A stretch of 64,000 nt of DNA from CAVVEC01 sp963770485 (GCA_963770485.1 CAVYPX010000006.1:7974-71973); one strand, 5' to 3'. Shown: positions 1 through 7,290, numbered from the stretch's first letter. A program made the numbers and translations. The notes: generated from the letters alone by a model not told the origin.

Positions 1-57
1 TCTTTTGGGGTCGGCCCGCTCCCGGCTGGCGAAGAAAAAGGCGGGGACAAAGACTGA
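1..57 (+). CDS. possible 3' end of an upstream gene (partial)
   Basis: The frame beginning at base 1 reads 18 codons ending in GEEKGGDKD and a TGA at 55-57, just before the E2 gene and in the same direction. Charged, flexible tails like this are common at protein ends, and an E1 or lipoate-metabolism gene upstream of E2 would be natural. There is too little sequence to identify it, and it could be chance. Confidence 0.25.
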   Translation, partial: SFGVGPLPAGEEKGGDKD

Positions 58-144
58 ACGCCGCTCGACGCGCACATCCTTCGATATAATGAACGATTGT
101 GTTCGGCCCGAAATTTGTGACCGGGGCCGCGCGGAAGGGGAATT

Positions 145-1449
145 ATGCCGACGGATATCGTCATGCCCCAGATGGGCGAGTCCATCTTTGAGGGGACCAT
201 CACCAAGTGGCTGAAGAAGCCCGGCGACAAGGTACAGCGCGACGAACCGCTGTTTGAGATTTCTACCGATAAGGTGGACGCCGAAATTCCTGCCCCTGCT
301 TCGGGCGTGCTCAAGGACATCAAGGTAGCCGAAGGCAACACGGTGCAGGTTAACACTGTGGTCGGAACCATTGCTGGCGACGGCGACGCGGCTGTCGCGC
401 CAATTGCGGCTCCATCGAAAGCCGCGCCTCAACCTGCTCCGGCAGCCCCCGCGAAGCCGTCGGCCACTCCTGCCACGACACCAGCGGCAGAGCAAAAAGC
501 AACGACGCAACCCACACTTGAGGAAGAAGACGAACACGCGCGTTCCTCGCCCTTGGTGCGCAAGATAGCCCGCGAACACAGCGTGAATTTGTCGCACGTG
601 CCCGGTACCGGCCTGGGCGGCCGCATTACCAAGCAAGACATCATGGCGTTTCTGGAGAAGTCAGAAACCGCCGCGGCTCCCGCGCCGACTGGTACGCCTG
701 CAACTTCACCGCGGCCTTCCGCTCCTCCTGCCCCTGCCGCCATCCCCGGGGATCTGGTCCCGATGACCCAGATGCGCAAGATCATCGCCCAGCGCATGAT
801 CGAATCGCGCCGCACCAGTGCTCACGTTCACGGCATGTTCCAGGTAGATATGACTCGCATCGTGCAGCTGCGCAACAAAACCAAGTCTGCTTTCGAACAG
901 CGTCACGGCGCGCGTCTTACCTTCATGCCATTCTTCGTGCGCTCTGCCATTATTGCGCTGCAACAGTTCCCGATCGTTAACGCGTCCATCGAGGGCGAAA
1001 ACATCCGCTACCATCGCCACATCAACATGGGCATCGCCGTCGCCCTCGAGTGGGGACTGATTGTTCCGGTGCTGAAAAACGCCGACGAACTCAACTTCCT
1101 GGGATTGCAGCGCGGCATCACTGATCTGGGTGAGCGCGCCCGCTCCAAGAAACTGAAGCCCGAAGAAGTGGAGGGCTCAACCTTCACCGTCACCAACCCT
1201 GGTCAGTTTGGCGCGGTCTTCGGATTGCCCATCATCAATCAGCCGAACGCCGCCATTCTCGGAGTGGGCGGTATCACCAAGGTTCCGCTTGTCGTCACCG
1301 ACAACGATGGCAACGATTCCATCGCCATCCGCTCCGTCGTCCACTTGACGCTCGGCTACGATCACCGTCTGGTGGACGGAGCCGTCGCCGATCAGTTCAT
1401 GGCTTTTGTCAAGAAGACGCTTGAAAATTGGAGCGAAGAGGTCGGATAA
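145..1449 (+). CDS. dihydrolipoamide acyltransferase (E2) of a 2-oxo-acid dehydrogenase complex
   Basis: E2 core subunit; transfers the acyl group from E1 to CoA through a swinging lipoyl arm. Residues 1-77 form one lipoyl domain with the lipoylated lysine in STDKVD (Lys43). A Pro/Ala linker follows, then an E1/E3 peripheral-subunit-binding domain at about 134-170 (SSPLVRKIAREH, GTGLGGRITKQD). A second linker leads to the catalytic domain from about 205, which ends with DHRLVDG, the HxxxD active-site motif, near 406-411. At 434 aa with one lipoyl domain it is a typical bacterial E2; branched-chain, 2-oxoglutarate and pyruvate specificities cannot be separated here. A TATAAT at 85-90 could be the -10 box. 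The ATG at 145 has a GGAAGGGGA stretch just upstream. Confidence 0.95.
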   Translation: MPTDIVMPQMGESIFEGTITKWLKKPGDKVQRDEPLFEISTDKVDAEIPAPASGVLKDIKVAEGNTVQVNTVVGTIAGDGDAAVAPIAAPSKAAPQPAPAAPAKPSATPATTPAAEQKATTQPTLEEEDEHARSSPLVRKIAREHSVNLSHVPGTGLGGRITKQDIMAFLEKSETAAAPAPTGTPATSPRPSAPPAPAAIPGDLVPMTQMRKIIAQRMIESRRTSAHVHGMFQVDMTRIVQLRNKTKSAFEQRHGARLTFMPFFVRSAIIALQQFPIVNASIEGENIRYHRHINMGIAVALEWGLIVPVLKNADELNFLGLQRGITDLGERARSKKLKPEEVEGSTFTVTNPGQFGAVFGLPIINQPNAAILGVGGITKVPLVVTDNDGNDSIAIRSVVHLTLGYDHRLVDGAVADQFMAFVKKTLENWSEEVG

Positions 1450-1479
1450 CCCGGTGGTGCTGTGATTGTTTCAGCTTGC

Positions 1480-1767
1480 TTAGCCCTTAGGCGAGGCTGG
1501 GGCCGGTTGTGGCGTCTGGGCCCACACTGAGGCGCCCAGGCATTCCACCGTGCCGTCAATCACTTTGCCAAGACCCTCTTTGAACTTTACTTCGTCGACA
1601 ATTTGCCGATTTGTAACGGCTTCGCTCATCGAGAGGGCGGCCTGCAAGAACGACATCGCAGCGTCTTTCTTGTCAGCCCCCGAGCGGTTGCCAAACAAGC
1701 CTTCAATCGCATTCACGATTGTCGGCACGAAACCAATCGCCTGCATCAGTTTTGGTAAGAGGTTCAC
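1480..1767 (-). CDS. small phage-type hypothetical protein
   Basis: 95-aa protein if it starts at the GTG at 1767, chosen because GGAG lies 8 bases upstream; the frame stays open to 1803. It begins with a hydrophobic amphipathic stretch (LMQAIGFVPTIVNAIEGLF), then helical sequence, and ends ECLGASVWAQ plus a Pro/Ala-rich tail. Small proteins of this build (hydrophobic head, conserved LxASxWA end) occur beside lysis genes in phages, but I cannot name a family. It is the last minus-strand gene of the phage-like module that runs down to here from 5332. Confidence 0.55.
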   Translation of the reverse strand: MNLLPKLMQAIGFVPTIVNAIEGLFGNRSGADKKDAAMSFLQAALSMSEAVTNRQIVDEVKFKEGLGKVIDGTVECLGASVWAQTPQPAPASPKG

Positions 1768-1896
1768 TATTTTGTCTCCGGTTTTGGATTGGGATCTTTG
1801 CAATGTGTCGGCTCGCAGAATCGAACGGGGCGCATGGCTGGTAAGCCAGAGAAGAATTTATCCTCACGAGGAACTGGCGACACCGGCGCATCCCGA

Positions 1897-2367
1897 TTAC
1901 CGCCGGCCCTGGTGGATTGCCCGGCTCTCGTCTTCATGCTGCTCCAGCATGCGCTTGATTTCGGCCTGGCCCTCACGCAGTTCTCCGAGCTGAACTTCGC
2001 TGCGTATCCGCGCTTCAGTATTGGCCGTAGCAATCTTCTCCAGATTTGCCACTCGCACCTTCGTCGCCTCGATCTCAGCATCCAGCCTCGATGAGTTCCG
2101 AGCATCTTGAATGACATACCCGGCCACAGAAAGCACGATCGCTCCTATCGCGCTGAGAACTTTGAGATCGAACTTTGTAACCTGGGCATGTTCGTCGCTG
2201 ACCCTTGAATCATTTCTGGATGACTGCGAAAAGGCTTCCACCCGCGCCAGCCTCTCGAGCACTTCGAGTTGAAAGTCGTCACCTGAGTGCCGTACCACCA
2301 GCGGCTGTTTTCCGCCGCCTGCGTGATGCGTGCGCTTGGGCAGAAGGCCTTCTTCGATTTCGTTCAT
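1897..2367 (-). CDS. single-pass membrane protein with a C-terminal coiled coil
   Basis: 156 aa from the ATG at 2367, whose first bases overlap the stop of the upstream gene (ATGA at 2364-2367), implying translational coupling. A charged N-terminal part of about 75 residues is followed by one membrane segment (LSAIGAIVLSVAGYVI) and then a long Glu/Arg-rich heptad-like helix (ATKVRVANLEKIA, VQLGELREGQAEIKRML). This architecture resembles small phage membrane proteins such as holin- or spanin-like factors, but no diagnostic motif is present. It belongs to the minus-strand module driven from near 5332. Confidence 0.6.
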   Translation of the reverse strand: MNEIEEGLLPKRTHHAGGGKQPLVVRHSGDDFQLEVLERLARVEAFSQSSRNDSRVSDEHAQVTKFDLKVLSAIGAIVLSVAGYVIQDARNSSRLDAEIEATKVRVANLEKIATANTEARIRSEVQLGELREGQAEIKRMLEQHEDESRAIHQGRR

Positions 2368-2666
2368 AACGGGTAAACAACTGTGTAAACCGTATTCGCG
2401 GGTACCGCGTTGGTGTTCGAGACCAAACTCACCGACAGCGCTCCTCCTGGCCCCAGCGTCGTGCTCGTGTTTCCCGCGGCCACCGCCTGCTGGCTCGCTG
2501 TCGTGAACTCCGGCCACGAAATCAGCAGCGTTCCTGCAGCCGGCGTTCCGTCCGCTCGATAAACGGTGTCGCTAATCGTGGTGGTCGGGAGCGTTTGCCC
2601 CCACAGCCCTGATACAACCAGCAACCATAAAAAAAGCCACCCCAAAGGGTGGCGCGCCTGGAACAT
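2364..2666 (-). CDS. short secreted protein, probably a truncated tail-like or adhesin-like protein
   Basis: 100 aa with an N-terminal signal sequence (LGWLFLWLLVVSGLWGQ) and a beta-rich body containing DTVYRADGTPAAGTLLISW and GPGGALSVSLVSNTN. From general knowledge, acidobacterial proteins with this DTVYRADG...LLISWP segment are usually longer, so this copy, ending at TVYTVVYPL, may be truncated or a minimal form. Its stop overlaps the next gene's ATG (ATGA). An intrinsic terminator-like hairpin lies inside its first dozen codons (2629-2653), which is odd for an expressed gene. Confidence 0.6.
   Translation of the reverse strand: MFQARHPLGWLFLWLLVVSGLWGQTLPTTTISDTVYRADGTPAAGTLLISWPEFTTASQQAVAAGNTSTTLGPGGALSVSLVSNTNAVPANTVYTVVYPL
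2629..2653 (-). terminator. intrinsic terminator-like hairpin inside the start of a gene
   Basis: Read on the minus strand: GCCACCC, loop TTTG, GGGTGGC, then seven Ts. The stem is a perfect 7 bp and the T-run is immediate. It sits at about codons 5-13 of the secreted-protein gene starting at 2666, so transcripts arriving from the phosphatase gene upstream could stop here. Confidence 0.7.
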
Positions 2667-2809
2667 AACTCCTCCAATGCTAGCTGATCACCGCGCAAAA
2701 CTCCGCGACCGGGCCTGCGCTAAGTCCTGAATGATTCCGATTGTGATTGGGAAAACTGAGAACTGAGAACTGGGAACCGAGAACTGCATTAAAACCTGAA
2801 GCCTGCTGC

Positions 2810-3388
2810 CTACTTCCCTGCCTTGACTTGCTCCACCAGATACCGTTTCACGCTGTTCACATACACGTCTGCGAAATCCACCATCGGGCGCTTAACTTCG
2901 ATCAACTGCATCGCCTCTCCCAGCCTCCAGTTCAAAGAACAGAGTATGGCCAGCGTCATCATCGGCGCCCGGTGGACTCCGGCCGCGCAGTGGACGAACA
3001 ATTTGCTCCCATCCTCGTCCAGCGCCTGCAGCGCGAAATCCACTCCCTGCTGAAAGATCTCTGGTGGCTTCGGTTGGAAATCATCATCAATCGGGTTCCA
3101 CAGCACCGCGATCCCGTGCGGTTCCGCCAAAGCGGTATCGTCAAATTCGACTTGCATGTCGAGGATGTGGGTCACGCCGGCGCGTGCCACTTCCGCCATA
3201 TTCTGCGCTGTCCAGATGCCGCCGCCGACCGCGATTCGGCCGGTCACCCAAGTCATGTCCATCCTGAAAGTCCCGTGTGCCGGAGGCGTCCACGCCCCCG
3301 TCCCAGCCTGGTTTCCCAAAGCCGTTGACCACCGGCGGGCGGCCGACGAAAAGCCACGCGCCACGTCCGACCAACGACTGACTTTCAT
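2810..3388 (-). CDS. dual-specificity-type protein phosphatase
   Basis: 192 aa with the cysteine phosphatase P-loop HCAAGVHRAP at about 133-142 (HCx5R; catalytic Cys134, Arg140). An upstream acidic stretch (NPIDDDFQP, about 98-106) can supply the general acid. The C-terminal part ends in amphipathic helices and a Lys-rich tail. It probably removes phosphate from Ser/Thr/Tyr of a protein partner. The start at 3388 overlaps the previous stop as ATGA (3385-3388), so it is translated with the interrupted upstream gene; an internal ATG before DMTWVTGRIAVGG gives a core closer to typical domain length. Such phosphatases are uncommon in bacterial housekeeping operons, which fits an accessory module. 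Confidence 0.82.
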   Translation of the reverse strand: MKVSRWSDVARGFSSAARRWSTALGNQAGTGAWTPPAHGTFRMDMTWVTGRIAVGGGIWTAQNMAEVARAGVTHILDMQVEFDDTALAEPHGIAVLWNPIDDDFQPKPPEIFQQGVDFALQALDEDGSKLFVHCAAGVHRAPMMTLAILCSLNWRLGEAMQLIEVKRPMVDFADVYVNSVKRYLVEQVKAGK

Positions 3389-3640
3389 TTTACGGCATCA
3401 TTCACCGGCTCTCCCGCCTCCGGCACGCTATCTTTCGTAACCTCCGTGCTCAACTCTGTCGCTTCGGGAAGCTGCAGCCGGCGGAGCAGCGTCTTCGCCA
3501 GCGAATCTTCCTGGGGCGCTTCTTCGGGCGTGATTACGGGAGCCAGCCCAATCATCTCGAACAGGTATTTCATTGCCAGGTAGTGACCCTTGTCGACTTC
3601 CCGGATCGTGGTCTTCACCATCGACTTCGCCGCCATCCCC
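3385..3640 (-). pseudogene. C-terminal remnant of an unrecognised module gene cut by IS1595
   Basis: The frame ending at 3385 encodes KSMVKTTIREVDKGHYLAMK, YLFEMIGLAP and an acidic tail with EDSLAKTLLRRLQL. It looks like a real helical protein, but its 5' part is missing: within about 20 bases of 3640 the sequence becomes the transposase reading frame. The stop overlaps the phosphatase ATG. I do not recognise the family. The frame stays open to an ATG at 3657, so a short product is still possible. Confidence 0.6.
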
Positions 3641-4756
3641 GCCGAGTTTGGAACCAAAGAACTCGTCCTGCATGGCCAACCGGATTCGCTGAAGCATAAA
3701 CCATGCCGACTTCTGGGTAACCTTCACGTCTCGGGCAATTTCGTAGCTACTCACCCCGTTCTTGCAATTGGTGAGCATCCAAGTCGCGGTAAGCCACTTG
3801 TCCAGCGGAATCGGGCTATCTTCGTAGATCGTTCCAACCTTGATGGAGAACTCGCGTTTGGGGTGGTGGCTGCCACACTTCCAAGTTCGCCGCTTTGCGT
3901 TGAAGCTGACCTTCGTCGCTCCGCAACCGGGACATACTACACCGTTGGGCCAACGGCGGACCGCGATGTAGTCGATACAGTTGTCATGGCTAGAGAAGTA
4001 GACGATTGCTTCTTGCAGGCTTTTTGGTTCGCTCATATTCGCTCCACAGGTATAAGATGCACCAAAACCAGTGGGCGATTCAACTATATTATTGCCATTA
4101 TTTTTGGTTTGTTCTGAGCCACTTGCAGGATTTCCCTCCATTTTGCCCTCTTGACAAGTTTCCGTCGCTTCGCGTTTTGTAGCCGGCAGGCGCGTCAGTA
4201 TCTCCCTTTTCAGGAAAACTTCGCTGATTCGATCCAGCGTTTCGGCATAGCGGCGCGCCGCCGTGCGCAGCCCGCAACCTAGCAGACGCCCCGCTTCTTC
4301 CTGCGAGTACTCCTGCAGCACAATCTTTGCAATCAGCTTCCTCTCGAATTCATCCAATACTTCCAGGCTGCGCTCCACGTCGTGCACAAAAATCACCGCA
4401 TCCTCGAATGTGGCAGCGTGATACGAAGTGACCCGCGTCCGGAAGAACTCCCGCCCCAGCAACGAGGGCAACCGCCCGACTTCGATCGCAAGCCGCATAT
4501 AACGCCGGAGCATCCCTACGGTTCGATCCCGGTACAGCCAAAGGTCGGAAGAGAGGTCGGAAGCAGGATCGGAAGAAAGCCCGGAATCGTTGCCGGAAAG
4601 CGCGTTGCCTTCTGCCAAACTGGCTCGTCCACCGGATGCTGAGCTGAAATCTTCCTCTGCGAGATCAATCTCTGCCAGATCGGGCGGAATCGGGTCATGC
4701 TCGCGGAAGTCCGCTTGTGGGGGTTCGGCCACCGATGTCATCGCCGAGGCGGTCAT
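3428..4756 (-). CDS. sigma-like DNA-binding protein read in frame into an IS1595 transposase remnant
   Basis: The start is taken as the ATG at 4756, coupled to the zinc-ribbon stop by an ATGA overlap at 4753-4756. The N-terminal part (roughly to 4140) has an acidic head and then helices ending in a region-4-like helix-turn-helix: DEFERKLIAKIVLQEYSQEE followed by AGRLLGCGLRTAARRYAETL. This resembles ECF or phage sigma-like proteins lacking an evident region 2. Without any stop, the frame continues into a transposase zinc ribbon (CPGCG...WKCGSHH) and HTH, then past the IS breakpoint into the wrong frame of the next gene (about 3640-3428). The long product is therefore a chimera caused by insertion; the functional protein was probably only about 205 aa. 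Confidence 0.65.
   Translation of the reverse strand: MTASAMTSVAEPPQADFREHDPIPPDLAEIDLAEEDFSSASGGRASLAEGNALSGNDSGLSSDPASDLSSDLWLYRDRTVGMLRRYMRLAIEVGRLPSLLGREFFRTRVTSYHAATFEDAVIFVHDVERSLEVLDEFERKLIAKIVLQEYSQEEAGRLLGCGLRTAARRYAETLDRISEVFLKREILTRLPATKREATETCQEGKMEGNPASGSEQTKNNGNNIVESPTGFGASYTCGANMSEPKSLQEAIVYFSSHDNCIDYIAVRRWPNGVVCPGCGATKVSFNAKRRTWKCGSHHPKREFSIKVGTIYEDSPIPLDKWLTATWMLTNCKNGVSSYEIARDVKVTQKSAWFMLQRIRLAMQDEFFGSKLGGDGGEVDGEDHDPGSRQGSLPGNEIPVRDDWAGSRNHARRSAPGRFAGEDAAPPAAASRSDRVEHGGYER
3640..4139 (-). mobile_element. IS1595-family insertion sequence remnant
   Basis: Transposase start ATG at 4036 with GGAGCGAAT directly before it. The encoded piece contains the family's N-terminal zinc ribbon (VCPGCGATKV, TWKCGSHH), FSIKVGTIYEDSPIPLDKWL and the HTH-like YEIARDVKVTQKSAWFMLQR. 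It stops near LGG, just where the DDE-type nuclease domain should begin, so all catalytic acidic residues are missing and the element is dead. The outer end is placed near a GGGAAATCC at about 4139 (minus strand), a guess from the change in coding sense; the inner end has been lost. Confidence 0.75.
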
Positions 4757-4998
4757 GCGTTCCCTCCTTCCCCGCAAACCAGGGCCAGCGCGCGTTGTTG
4801 GCTCTTAATCTCCACCTTGTCGTTCACCGGCAAACGCGGCTTGCTTCTCCTTTGGCGCACACCAGGCAACTCCAAGATCGACGCCGCGCACCCGGAGCAG
4901 TGCACCTCTTGCGACCCTTGCACTCGCATCCACAACCCGCCACAACGCTCGCAGTACTTCAGTTCCAATTGCACGATTTCCAAATCTTCTATTTCCAT
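4753..4998 (-). CDS. small zinc-ribbon protein
   Basis: 81 aa from the ATG at 4998, preferred over the upstream GTG at 5010 because GGAGG lies about 6 bases before it. Two CxxC knuckles (CERCGGLW at about 16-23 and CSGCA near 35-39) make a treble-clef or ribbon zinc site; the rest is basic. It overlaps the sigma-like gene by ATGA, so the two are probably made together. Zinc-ribbon partners of this size often act as transcription accessory factors or adaptors, but the role here is inference. Confidence 0.7.
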   Translation of the reverse strand: MEIEDLEIVQLELKYCERCGGLWMRVQGSQEVHCSGCAASILELPGVRQRRSKPRLPVNDKVEIKSQQRALALVCGEGGNA

Positions 4999-5023
4999 GA
5001 TTGCCTCCACTGACTCCTGAAAT

Positions 5024-5059
5024 AAAAAGGCCCTGCGCCGATGTCTCGGCTACAGGGCC
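5024..5059 (-). terminator. intrinsic terminator between the first two genes of the phage-like module
   Basis: On the minus strand the sequence forms GGCCCTG...CAGGGCC (7-bp stem, with an inner GCCGA/TCGGC helix), followed by TTTTTATTT. It lies after the stop of the 68-aa gene and only about 26 bases before the zinc-ribbon start codon, so the operon would need readthrough, antitermination or a second promoter. Confidence 0.8.
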
Positions 5060-5125
5060 CGTTTCTGTTACGGATAGCCTGCTTGAATTATTTAGTTATG
5101 AATGCCCGCACAAAAGCGGCCGCGA

Positions 5126-5332
5126 TCACGGCGCCCGCTGGCGGAAGTAGCCTTCCTCATAGCCGGATTTCAGCACCCGGCCGTTCTGCACCACGACGCT
5201 GACCTTGCCGGTAAACTGGAGCGACCACAGCAGCCGTTCCATCGCCGCCGAGAGCACTTCCGCCCCGCGTACCTTGCGGCGAAATTCCTCGAAGGTCCTA
5301 TCTTCGTTCTCGGGTTTTGAATGGTCTGACAT
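5126..5332 (-). CDS. small hypothetical protein, first gene of the minus-strand module
   Basis: 68 aa, starting MSDHSKPENEDRTFEEFRRK, then an amphipathic helix (AEVLSAAMERLLWSLQF) and a short beta-rich C-terminus (GKVSVVVQNGRVLKSGYEEG). No family recognised. It is transcribed divergently from the S24 repressor at 5577 and is the nearest gene to the palindromic operator region, the position typical of an early gene under repressor control. A strong terminator follows it. Confidence 0.6.
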   Translation of the reverse strand: MSDHSKPENEDRTFEEFRRKVRGAEVLSAAMERLLWSLQFTGKVSVVVQNGRVLKSGYEEGYFRQRAP

Positions 5333-5361
5333 TGTATTTGTGAGTTATATTGTGCTGTCAT

Positions 5362-5388
5362 CCTATAGCTCTGGGTTTGCGAGGTCAA
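5362..5388 (-). promoter_or_regulatory. candidate promoter of the minus-strand module
   Basis: On the minus strand TTGACC (5383-5388) is followed after 15 bases by TATAGG (5362-5367). The spacing is shorter than the ideal 17, so this is tentative. It overlaps ATAG/CTAT half-sites, which fits a repressible promoter for the 5332 gene. Confidence 0.4.
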
Positions 5389-5439
5389 TAGTATTTTCTA
5401 TTAGATGTTGTGATTGCCGTCACAATAGCGTCATGCTAT
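5387..5439. promoter_or_regulatory. cluster of palindromic operator candidates between the module and its repressor
   Basis: Three inverted repeats lie side by side: AATAG-N6-CTATT (5387-5402), TTGTGA-N6-TCACAA (5408-5425) and ATAGC-N5-GCTAT (5425-5439). The middle one matches the CRP/FNR-family pattern TGTGA-N6-TCACA exactly. The ATAGC/GCTAT half-site recurs at 5365-5369, 5550-5554 and 5562-5566, the last two flanking the repressor promoter, suggesting it is the S24 repressor's own half-site. Confidence 0.6.
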
Positions 5440-5539
5440 GATCCCAAATGGATGGTTTTCGCTGTGGAATTCCCACTCTGGAAGTCGCCAGGGCGGGACG
5501 GGACGGCATTTGCTTCCAGATGTTGTGTCGTCCCTGTCA

Positions 5540-5577
5540 ATAACAATTCGCTATAGGAGGTGCTATACTTTCCGCCA
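5540..5577 (+). promoter_or_regulatory. extended -10 promoter giving a probably leaderless repressor mRNA
   Basis: TGCTATACT at 5561-5569 is an extended -10 box (TGnTATACT); a weak -35 ATAACA lies at 5540-5545 (18-bp spacer). The repressor ATG begins 7 bases after the -10 box, which is the expected transcription start. An AGGAGG at 5555-5560 is 16 bases from the ATG and upstream of the predicted start, so it would not be in the transcript. Confidence 0.6.
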
Positions 5578-6293
5578 TGAAATTCAAAATCCTGCAGGAT
5601 AACCTTCGCAAAACCCTGTGGCAGCGCATCGAAGAAGGCGAATTGACCGGGTTGCGCCTGGCTGAACAAACCGGCTTCCGACAGGCCCACATCTCCAACT
5701 TCCTCAACCGCAAGCGGGGGTTGAGTCTCGAGGGCATGGACAAGGTCCTGAGGGTGCAGCACCTTTCCGTGCTGGATCTGCTCGATCCCGGCGAGGTCAA
5801 CAAGCGCGCCAGCATCCTTCCCCCCAGCGATGACGAATTTGAGAACGTGCTGGTGGTCGAGGGCGATATCGCGGCCACCGAGCCTATGGTCATGAGCATG
5901 GTGGTCAAGGAAATCCTCAAGTTCAAGAAGAGTTTCTTGCGCAGCCTGCGTCCCGAGATGGACGGGAACCGCGATAATTGGGAGCGCTTCGTGGTCATCG
6001 AGGCGAACGGCCGCGAGGGCATGAGCATGTATCCGCGCCTGCTGCCCGGCGCCACCGTCCTCATCGATCGCCACTACAACTCGCTGAAGCCTTATCGCAA
6101 AGGCGAGTTCAACATGTACGCCGTGAAAAAAGAGGGCACCTGCACCATCAAGTACGTGGAGCTGGCGGGCAATCACCTGGTCTTGCGTCCCCACAACCAG
6201 GCTTACCCCATCGAGATCATGCCCATGGACCCGGGCACCACCGCCGCGGATTATCTGATCGGCCGGGTTTGCTACGTAGGGATCGAAACGTAG
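5577..6293 (+). CDS. XRE/S24-type phage-like repressor
   Basis: 238 aa. An N-terminal helix-turn-helix at about 22-52 (LRLAEQTGFRQAHISNFLNR) is followed by a linker and a C-terminal S24/LexA-like dimerisation domain: MSMYPRLLPGATVLIDRHY corresponds to the serine-loop region and KGEFNMYAVKKEGTCTIKYV to the lysine strand of self-cleaving repressors. Whether autocleavage residues are intact cannot be settled without alignment. It would repress the divergent minus-strand module and itself through the palindromes at 5365-5566. The gene sits at the edge of the module with an apparently leaderless start, as for phage CI genes. Confidence 0.8.
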   Translation: MKFKILQDNLRKTLWQRIEEGELTGLRLAEQTGFRQAHISNFLNRKRGLSLEGMDKVLRVQHLSVLDLLDPGEVNKRASILPPSDDEFENVLVVEGDIAATEPMVMSMVVKEILKFKKSFLRSLRPEMDGNRDNWERFVVIEANGREGMSMYPRLLPGATVLIDRHYNSLKPYRKGEFNMYAVKKEGTCTIKYVELAGNHLVLRPHNQAYPIEIMPMDPGTTAADYLIGRVCYVGIET

Positions 6294-6326
6294 GATTGCA
6301 GAATTCCGCTGACCCCAGCGCGATTC

Positions 6327-6468
6327 TGTCACCCCGAGCGCAGTCGAGTGGCCTGCTGTTTGTCCCGAGCACGAATGCCGGCGAGACCCTGCTTTGGGTC
6401 AGGCCGAACAGCAGGTTCCTCGACACGCTTTCGCCGCTTTCCGCGGCTGCAAGCGGCTCGGAATGACA
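6327..6468. repeat. REP-like hairpin repeat (TGTCACCCCGAG ... CTCGGAATGACA)
   Basis: The segment starts TGTCACCCCGAG and ends CTCGGAATGACA, near-complementary ends shared with the element at 50885-50976. Inside, CCTGCTGTT and AACAGCAGG pair around a GC-rich core. It is non-coding and lies between the repressor gene and the DUF308 gene. Confidence 0.6.
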
Positions 6469-6591
6469 AGACTTCAGGCGCCAGGCGATCCGCCGCGCGG
6501 GAAAGAGAATCCATGACCGCCCTCCGGTTTGCATAAATCTCCCGGGAAGCGCAGAATGTGCCGGTTCGCAATTCTCAAGCGGGAGGCAAAC

Positions 6592-7173
6592 ATGACGGAG
6601 CAAAACACAGTCGCCCTGCTGCGGCAGGGATCGAATTGGTCCATCGTCTGGGGAATTGTGCTGATCATCTTCGGCGCACTCGCTATCGGCTCGCCGTTCA
6701 TCGCGGCCGTCGCGGTCACTGTGCTCATCGACTGGCTCATTATCTTCGCCGGAGTTGTACATCTGGTGCTGGCTTTTCACTCCCACCGCGCCGGCAGCCT
6801 GATCTGGAAGCTGCTGGTCGGGCTCGCCTACGTTTTCATGGGAACTTACCTGCTGATGCATCCCGTGCTCGGCGTAGCCTCGCTCACCTTGCTGCTGGCG
6901 TCGCTGTTCCTGGTCGAAGGCGTGCTGGACATCGTGCTGTTCTTCCAGTTGCGTTCCCTGAGGGGCTCGACTTGGATGCTGTTCGACGGCCTGGTCACTC
7001 TTCTGCTAGCCGGGCTGATCTGGGCCCAGTGGCCGTCCAGTTCGCTGTGGGCGATCGGAACTCTGGTAGGCATCAGCATGATCATCAGCGGCTGCGCTCG
7101 CGTCATGATGTCGTTCGCCGTGCGCAAGGCGCTGAACCAGGCGACGCCGCAGCCGTTGCATAAAGCGGCGTAA
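6592..7173 (+). CDS. HdeD/DUF308 family membrane protein
   Basis: 193 aa from the ATG at 6592, preceded by GGGAGG 6 bases upstream. Six regularly spaced hydrophobic segments alternate with short loops (WGIVLIIFGALAIGSPFIA, LLVGLAYVFMGTYLLMHP, LFDGLVTLLLAGLIWAQWP, IGTLVGISMIISG). The internally duplicated GIVLIxFGxLAI/GxxLxxxP pattern is characteristic of HdeD-type proteins, inner-membrane proteins linked to acid resistance in Escherichia coli. The substrate is unknown. It is a single gene. Confidence 0.85.
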   Translation: MTEQNTVALLRQGSNWSIVWGIVLIIFGALAIGSPFIAAVAVTVLIDWLIIFAGVVHLVLAFHSHRAGSLIWKLLVGLAYVFMGTYLLMHPVLGVASLTLLLASLFLVEGVLDIVLFFQLRSLRGSTWMLFDGLVTLLLAGLIWAQWPSSSLWAIGTLVGISMIISGCARVMMSFAVRKALNQATPQPLHKAA

Positions 7174-7290
7174 GGACGTCTGGCAAGTCTGGGGTTAACG
7201 ACACGAGGCATGGGCGCCCAGGGTGAGCCTCGTTTGCAGGGAAGCACAGCCTCGACCAGCAATCAGTGGCGCTTCATCAGTGGCGCTTCA

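Noticed and set aside
5436..6332. 298-codon open frame on the minus strand
   Set aside because: It is antisense to the S24 repressor, which has clear domains and codon use; its residues are His/Asp-rich shadow sequence.
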